Of a stretch of DNA of 64,000 nt, positions 58,060-64,000 are shown piece after piece. Below the pieces are notes generated by a model that did not search any database, had not been told where the DNA came from, and worked only from the letters and a program-made list of their open reading frames with translations. Each line of letters starts with the position of its first letter. The stretch's first letter is position 1. The stretch covers positions 41,924,192 to 41,988,191 of the forward strand of contig OY755251.1 in the NCBI GenBank assembly GCA_963576725.1, in the 5' to 3' direction. The stretch is from Azorinus chamasolen. Lineage: Eukaryota; Mollusca; Bivalvia; Cardiida; Solecurtidae. Made by a program: the position numbers and the translations under genes.

Positions 58060-58530
58060 ATGCTATTATCGTACATATCTCAAATAGTGTAGACCAATGC
58101 CAGAAAGCTACTGCTAGAGGAGCTGTCTAATGTGGGTCTACATTATCTGTCATTATAATTCAGTGGCTACAATTGATCCAACTGTAGAATGGTTGAGCTA
58201 GATCCTATTCATGATAGACGAGTTTACATTTGGATAGTCAGACAGACAAGGGCTTACCCTTTATTCATGAATATTCATTTAAGAAATAATAGTAGCATAA
58301 ATACAAATCAGATGAGTTTAATGACATACGTAGGACTTTGCCAATGTAGAAACAGTTCAATAAGATCTACTTTATTTCATAAACAAACAGATCAGTCCCT
58401 GATCTCATGTATGAGCCGTCTGTTTGCAAATGCAAAGGGTGCGTATTTATGGAGTAAAGGGATGCTGCATATAACATTCAGCGTGAGAAAGGTTCTGGGC
58501 TATTTCTCATATAACGCAAGTTATACTTAC
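58060..58530. repeat. TTAA-MITE remnants
   Basis: 58083-58150 is a palindromic core (CAAATAGTGTAGACCAATGC ... GTGGGTCTACATTATCTGTC). 58376-58440 is another (AAACAAACAGATCAGTCCCT, GAGCCGTCTGTTTGC), followed by TTTATGGAGTAAAGGG. Confidence 0.7.
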
Positions 58531-58602
58531 GGAGGTAGAAGGTACAGGAAAAATAAATCTGACGTCAATCCAGGCATACTATTACTCGCTGGCAAAACAC
58601 AA
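58531..58602 (-). CDS. SLC9A-like: NHE exon 2: FFLYLLPP segment
   Basis: 72-nt exon with acceptor GTCTACAG and donor GTAAGT. It enters and leaves in phase 2, completing the Tyr codon started by the previous exon. It encodes a short polar loop followed by SDLFFLYLLPP, the family motif directly before the PPIIL helix. The intron upstream is about 2.1 kb; the intron downstream is about 14.1 kb, the longest seen, and holds the 57-bp and 24-bp arrays, a LINE and a SINE. The 139-codon open frame on the opposite strand over this exon is a shadow. Confidence 0.9.
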
Positions 58603-59530
58603 CTGTAGACACAAAGAAAAAGACAAGTCCTTTATTTCAACCCAGATGCGATTACTGTATAAAGACTTAGTGGACTTATGTTTGCTCTGTCTATTCTATA
58701 TATGTTTAAACCTTTAAACGACTATTTACTGATTAAACACAGTGGTCTCAAAACGCAGAACGATAGTAGTGCAGAAAACTCCATTTGCCTGAAATACCGA
58801 GAAAAATATCTCTGTATAGTGGGCCCTTATAGAGAGTTCGTGTCTGTACCTTATTATCTCTAATAGTCCCAGCATGCCCAGTGATATGTGACGTAACATA
58901 TCATGTGTCATGCATATTCAACAGCCTCTATTGTCAAGGCCAACAGTGTAACATCTTTTAAAAGGGTGTTATTGCATTTTGTACACAGGTGGTTGCTAAA
59001 TGAAAAATGGAAGCAGTACACAACGCTCCTAGGGGAGCTGCTAGGGGAGATTTCTGCACCTGTATTTTGAAAGAACATATCGTTCTGCATTTAGTGGTTA
59101 TTGTATAGAGCTTTAGCTGTATTATTCATCGTCAGACCCGCACCCCAGAAGTAAAGGTCTTTTGTTAAAGTGGGCCCGTTTATTAGAGAGGATACGGTAT
59201 TTAGACCTTTTGTGGAGTCATTTATTTCAATCTCAATCAACTGACTCAAAATCATTGTCAAACAATTTGGCTTTCTGGCCTAGCTTTGGGTTTTCTGATA
59301 AAATCTCGGAACAAACAATACCTTTTGTGCACACCCTTTCGCTTTGAGTCCAAGAGTGTTTTCAAGTAACCAAACAAAACATCTACAGTAACTGTTACTA
59401 AAACTTAGTTAAACCCTCTACCACAGCCCAAGAATGAAAGGTAATTCTGGAGTATTAACGAGGGGTGGCTCAATGCATGGCGAAACTTGTGCAGAAAACT
59501 CCCATCTGAACTTTCCCTCTGACTTTGTTC
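58603..59530. other. Mostly unassigned intron sequence
   Basis: 58985-59100 is a diverged MITE hairpin core (GGTGGTTGCTAAATGAAAAA, GCTCCTAGGGGAGCTGC). The rest has no recognised feature. Confidence 0.55.
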
Positions 59531-59779
59531 TTAACCTTTTACCCCATGAATATTCATGTAAGAAATACCGACATCATGAATATTAATTAGATTCATTTTT
59601 ATAATGGCAAATGAACAAAGGACATTTTGGTCATAGCAGAAACTGTAGAATAATAGTTATATTACTTCATAAGCAAACAGAACAGACCCTGATTAGACGG
59701 CTCCTACAGGAGCCGTATGATCTGGGTCTATTCTGTCTACAATGGCGTATAAAGGCGTATTTATGGAGTAAAGGGTTAA
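59531..59779. mobile_element. TTAA-flanked MITE with CAGAACAGACCC palindrome
   Basis: TTAACCTTTTACCCCATGAA at the left, TTTATGGAGTAAAGGGTTAA at the right. Core AAGCAAACAGAACAGACCCT + GATTAGACGG, tip CTCCTACAGGAG, then CCGTATGATCTGGGTCTATT. This is the nearest full relative of the 53-bp satellite unit at 60908-64000. Confidence 0.9.
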
Positions 59780-59914
59780 AGACCTACATGTTCGTTTATT
59801 AATGGAATGTTCTAAAACAATTAAACCAGATGTAATAAAATGAATTAAGTCCCTCAGCATAAAACATGTTATCAACTTCATTTGTAATTATGGTGTTGCA
59901 GTTGACTTTTGTGT

Positions 59915-60078
59915 AGTATCTCGTGTCTTGTTTGTATAGTATCTCGTGTCTGGTTTGTGTGGTATCTCGTGTATGGTTTGTGTAGTATCTCGTGTCTTGT
60001 TTGTATAGTATCTCGTGTCTGGTTTGTGTAGTACCTCGTGTCTGGTTTGTGTAGTATCTCGTGTCTGGTTTGTGTTCC
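59915..60078. repeat. 23-bp minisatellite, about 7 copies
   Basis: Unit GTAGTATCTCGTGTCTGGTT + TGT. Confidence 0.95.
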
Positions 60079-60470
60079 ATGTTTGCACTTTAAAAACAGT
60101 CAGCATTTGAAAATGCTGCATCGAACCAGATTTAATATCTGCAACAATTCTATACATATCTTACATGTACACTATAGGTTTCAAAAATGCTCATCAAGAA
60201 TTGACTGGGACTGTATTTTATAATTGGATAAGTATTCTTTGTATTCAATGCTACGTTTAGCAGGTCGACAGCGACTACAACTAAGATGACAAACTCCTCA
60301 TCAATAACCCATTACGTTCTTTCGAACAGCAGGGTGTCAATCATGGCATTGACATTATCGTAAGTGTTAACCTACGGTAATCGTAAGTTCCAGTTGCGAC
60401 CATCGTAAATTTGAACCTACTATAAAGCCTTAATTGCTACACATTAGAATGGTATTGACTATCCACGTAG

Positions 60471-60690
60471 TAGCGAGTATCGTAAAGTACGACCCAAGAT
60501 GCGTTTGGTAGTACGATCTATAGTGAATTACGACTCAATATGAGTTTGGTAGTACGATCTCTAGTGAAGTACGACTCACGATGAGTTTGGTAGTACGATC
60601 TCTAGTGAAAAACGACTCACGGTGAGTTTGGTAGTACGATCTCTAGTGAAGTACGACTCACGGTGAGTTTGGTAGTACGATCTTTAGTAT
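60471..60690. repeat. 41-bp minisatellite, about 5.5 copies
   Basis: Unit GTGAAGTACGACTCACGATG + AGTTTGGTAGTACGATCTCTA. It ends about 35 bp from the donor of the exon at 60725-60766. Confidence 0.95.
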
Positions 60691-60724
60691 GACAGGTTAC
60701 AGAGGAGATAAAACATGTACTTAC

Positions 60725-60766
60725 TATAATATAGCACCAACGCCCAATCCCAGTATAATAAGAAGA
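60725..60766 (-). CDS. SLC9A-like: NHE exon 1 of those visible: LLIILGLGVGAIL membrane segment
   Basis: 42-nt exon with acceptor ATTTCAG above 60766 and consensus donor GTAAGT below 60725. It begins with the third base of a split codon and ends in phase 2. The translation LLIILGLGVGAIL matches the glycine-rich early membrane helix of NHE proteins (family pattern SCLLI-LGL-VGG). Upstream coding exons must exist but lie past the satellite that starts at 60908, outside the window. A 41-bp minisatellite ends about 35 bp beyond the donor. Confidence 0.85.
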
Positions 60767-60907
60767 CTGAAATAAGAAAACATAGACCAATATATCAGAA
60801 TAACACCTCATGAATATACAGGTGAAACATAATGTCACCATGAATAGTTATGAGATTATAATGGCTTCATGAAGAAGGGATTTATCAAGATAGATGCTGT
60901 AGAAATA

Positions 60908-63900
60908 CATCAATAGTATTCCATAAACAAACAGAGCAAATCCTCATCAGATTGCTCCTACATCTATAGTAGTCCATAAACAAACAGAGCAAATCCTCAA
61001 CAGATTACTCCTACATCTATAGTAGTCCATAAACAAACAGAGCAAATCCTCATCAGATTGCTCCTACATCTATAGTAGTCCATAAACAAACAGAGCAAAT
61101 CCTCAACAGATTGCTCCTACATCTATAGTAGTCCATAAACAAACAGAGCAAATCCTCATCAGATTGCTCCTACATCTATAGTAGTCCATAAACAAACAGA
61201 GCAAATCCTCAACAGATTGCTCCTACATCTATAGTAGTCCATAAACAAACAGAGCAAATCCTCATCAGATTGCTCCTACATCTATAGTAGTCCATAAACA
61301 AACAGAGCAAATCCTCAACAGATTACTCCTACATCTATAGTAGTCCATAAACAAACAGAGCAAATCCTCATCAGATTGCTCCTACATCTATAGTAGTCCA
61401 TAAACAAACAGAGCAAATCCTCATCAGATTGCTCCTACATCTATAGTAGTCCATAAACAAACAGAGCAAATCCTCATCAGATTGCTCCTACATCTCTAGT
61501 AGTCCTTAAACAAACAGAGCAAATCCTCATCAGATTGCTCCTACATCTATAGTAGTCCATAAACAAACAGAGCAAATCCTCATCAGATTGCTCCTACATC
61601 TATAGTAGTCCATAAACAAACAGAGCAAATCCTCATCAGATTGCTCCTACATCTATAGTAGTCCATAAACAAACAGAGCAAATCCTCATCAGATCGCTCC
61701 TACATCTATAGTAGTCCATAAACAAACAGAGCAAATCCTCATCAGATTGCTCCTACATCTATAGTATTCCATAAACAAACAGAGCAAATCCTCAACAGAT
61801 TGCTCCTACATCTATAGTAGTCCATAAACAAACAGAGCAAATCCTCATCCAATTACTCCTACATCTATAGTAGTCCATAAACAAACAGAGCAAATCCTCA
61901 TCAGATTGCTCCTACATCTATAGTAGTCCATGAACAAACAGAGCAAATCCTCAACAGATTGCTCCTACACCTATAGTATTCCATAACAAACAGAGCAAAT
62001 CCTCAACAGATTACTCCTACATCTATAGTAGTCCATAAACAAACAGAGCAAATCCTCAACAGATTGCTCCTACACCTATAGTATTCCATAACAAACAGAG
62101 CAAATCCTCAACAGATTACTCCTACATCTATAGTAGTCCATAAACAAACAGAGCAAATCCTCACCAGATTGCTCCTACATCTATTGTATTCCATAAACAA
62201 ACAGAGCAAATCCTCATCCAATTGCTCCTACATCTATAGTATTCCATAAACAAACAGAGCAAATCCTCATCAGATTGCTCCTACATCTATAGTAGTCCAT
62301 AAACAAACAGAGCAAATCCTCACCAGATTGCTCCTACATCTATAGTAGTCCATAAACAAACAGAGCAAATCCTCATCAGATTGCTCCTACATCTATAGTA
62401 GTCCATAAACAAACAGAGCAAATCCTCATCAGATTGCTCCTACATCTATAGTATTCCATAAACAAACAGAGCAAATCCTCACCAGATTGCTCCTACATCT
62501 ATAGTAGTCCATAAACAAACAGAGCAAATCCTCATCCAATTACTCCTACATCTATAGTAGTCCATAAACAAACAGAGCAAATCCTCATCAGATTGCTCCT
62601 ACATCTATAGTAGTCCATAAACAAACAGAGCAAATCCTCAACAGATTGCTCCTACACCTATAGTATTCCATAACAAACAGAGCAAATCCTCAACAGATTA
62701 CTCCTACATCTATAGTAGTCCATAAACAAACAGAGCAAATCCTCAACAGATTGCTCCTACACCTATAGTATTCCATAACAAACAGAGCAAATCCTCAACA
62801 GATTACTCCTACATCTATAGTAGTCCATAAACAAACAGAGCAAATCCTCAACAGATTGCTCCTACATCTATAGTATTCCATATCAAACAGAGCAAATCCT
62901 CATCAGATTGCTCCTACATCTATAGTAGTCCATAAACAAACAGAGCAAATCCTCATCAGATTGCTCCTACATCTATAGTAGTCCATAAACAAACAGAGCA
63001 AATCCTAATCAGATTGCTCCTACATCTATAGTAGTCCATAAACAAACAGAGCAAATCCTCATCAGATTGCTCCTACATCTATAGTAGTCCATAAACAAAC
63101 AGAGCAAATCCTCATCAGATTGCTCCTACACCTATAGTAGTCCATAAACAAACAGAGCAAATCCTCACCAGATTGCTCCTACATCTATAGTAGTCCATAA
63201 ACAAACAGAGCAAATCCTCATCCAATTACTCCTACATCTATAGTAGTCCATAAACAAACAGAGCAAATCCTCATCAGATTGCTCCTACATCTATAGTAGT
63301 CCATAAACAAACAGAGCAAATCCTCAACAGATTGCTCCTACACCTATAGTATTCCATAACAAACAGAGCAAATCCTCAACAGATTACTCCTACATCTATA
63401 GTAGTCCATAAACAAACAGAGCAAATCCTCAACAGATTGCTCCTACACCTATAGTATTCCATAACAAACAGAGCAAATCCTCAACAGATTACTCCTACAT
63501 CTATAGTAGTCCATAAACAAACAGAGCAAATCCTCACCAGATTGCTCCTACATCTATAGTATTCCATAAACAAACAGAGCAAATCCTCATCAGATTGCTC
63601 CTACATCTATAGTATTCCATAAACAAACAGAGCAAATCCTCATCAGATTGCTCCTACATCTATAGTAGTCCATAAACAAACAGAGCAAATCCTCACCAGA
63701 TTGCTCCTACATATATAGTAGTCCATAAACAAACAGAGCAAATCCTCATCAGATTGCTCCTACATCTATAGTAGTCCATAAACAAACAGAGCAAATCCTC
63801 ATCAGATTGCTCCTACATCTATAGTATTCCATAAACAAACAGAGCAAATCCTCACCAGATTGCTCCTACATCTATAGTAGTCCATAAACAAACAGAGCAA

Positions 63901-64000
63901 ATCCTCATCCAATTACTCCTACATCTATAGTAGTCCATAAACAAACAGAGCAAATCCTCATCAGATTGCTCCTACATCTATAGTAGTCCATAAACAAACA
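60908..64000. repeat. 53-bp satellite, about 58 copies, with 13-mer higher-order repeat
   Basis: Unit AGTAGTCCATAAACAAACAG + AGCAAATCCTCATCAGATTG + CTCCTACATCTAT. The first part alternates CATCAGATTG and CAACAGATT(A/G) units. From about 61846 a marker variant CATCCAATTA recurs at 61846, 62533, 63219 and 63906 (spacing 687, 686, 687), i.e. 13 units with two 1-bp-short members. The array runs off the window end and lies in the intron upstream of exon 1. Confidence 0.98.

Larger units (their letters stand above)
13316..60766 (-). other. SLC9A-like: SLC9A-type Na+/H+ exchanger gene, partial (15 exons visible)
   Basis: Gene span. Family role: electroneutral exchange of Na+ for H+ across a membrane by a multi-pass antiporter of the CPA1/NHE family, used for pH and volume control. 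Seen here: 15 minus-strand exons with GT/AG borders and compatible phases make one open frame of about 459 codons. Family landmarks occur in order: GLGVG, FFLYLLPPIIL, VDPVAVLAVF, FGESLLNDAVTVVLY, EPLAVF, IIFMFLGV, EEQFIMAYGGLRGAVAFSL, DHVMAGMEEI and YLKRWLQR. The two membrane acids important in this family (Glu of GES, Asp of LLND) and the Arg of GLRG are present. The N-terminal exons lie upstream of 64000 and the distal tail was not found. Introns range from 171 to about 14,140 nt and are filled with repeats. The subfamily (plasma membrane or endosomal) cannot be settled; the VDPVAVLAVF and GESLLND segments resemble the plasma-membrane NHE group most. Confidence 0.93.

Noticed and set aside
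58189..58608. 139-codon plus-strand frame
   Set aside because: Antisense to the recognised NHE exon at 58531-58602 and MITE remnants; no homology.
60908..64000. CRISPR array
   Set aside because: The repeats are contiguous with no unique spacers, in a eukaryotic intron; it is a satellite.

Overview
The window is animal nuclear DNA: AT-rich, intron-split coding sequence, LINE and SINE remnants, palindromic MITEs and an extreme load of tandem arrays. The transposon styles and the exchanger sequence suggest a lophotrochozoan, most likely a bivalve mollusc; this is inference, since no species-specific marker can be read.

Only one protein-coding gene is supported. It lies on the minus strand and encodes a sodium/proton exchanger of the SLC9A (NHE, CPA1) family. 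I traced 15 exons from 60766 down to 13316 (1,377 coding nt, about 459 codons). Every junction has GT/AG borders and matching phase, and joining them gives one open frame from the 'LLIILGLGVGAIL' segment through VDPVA, FGESLLND and YGGLRGAV to the start of the cytoplasmic tail. One exon is a 28-nt microexon. The 5' exons (N-terminal membrane segments, promoter) lie beyond 64000. The 3' exons (rest of the tail, stop, polyA site) were not recognised; they are in 1-13315 or outside the window.

Almost everything else is repeat. 1-13315 (3' side of the gene) holds about ten minisatellite blocks and several MITEs. 13.3-25.4 kb holds exons 11-15, a near-perfect 2.6-kb palindrome (17374-19959), a truncated LINE and an 18-bp minisatellite. 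25.4-37.4 kb holds exons 4-10, a TIR element filled by a 25-bp array (30212-31907), an array of amplified splice acceptors (33148-33565) and a hairpin element. 37.4-58.6 kb holds exons 2 and 3, a Helitron-like composite repeat with a foreign TTCGG-rich island, a 57-bp array of about 38 copies, a 24-bp array and a LINE. 58.6-64 kb holds exon 1, the first one visible, and a 53-bp satellite with 13-mer higher-order structure that runs off the end.

The most notable pattern is that several tandem arrays look like amplified halves of palindromic MITEs dispersed in the same window, and one array amplifies the 3' splice site of an exchanger exon. Hairpin elements with unrelated arms share nearly the same tip. 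No prokaryotic, viral, CRISPR or defence system was found.
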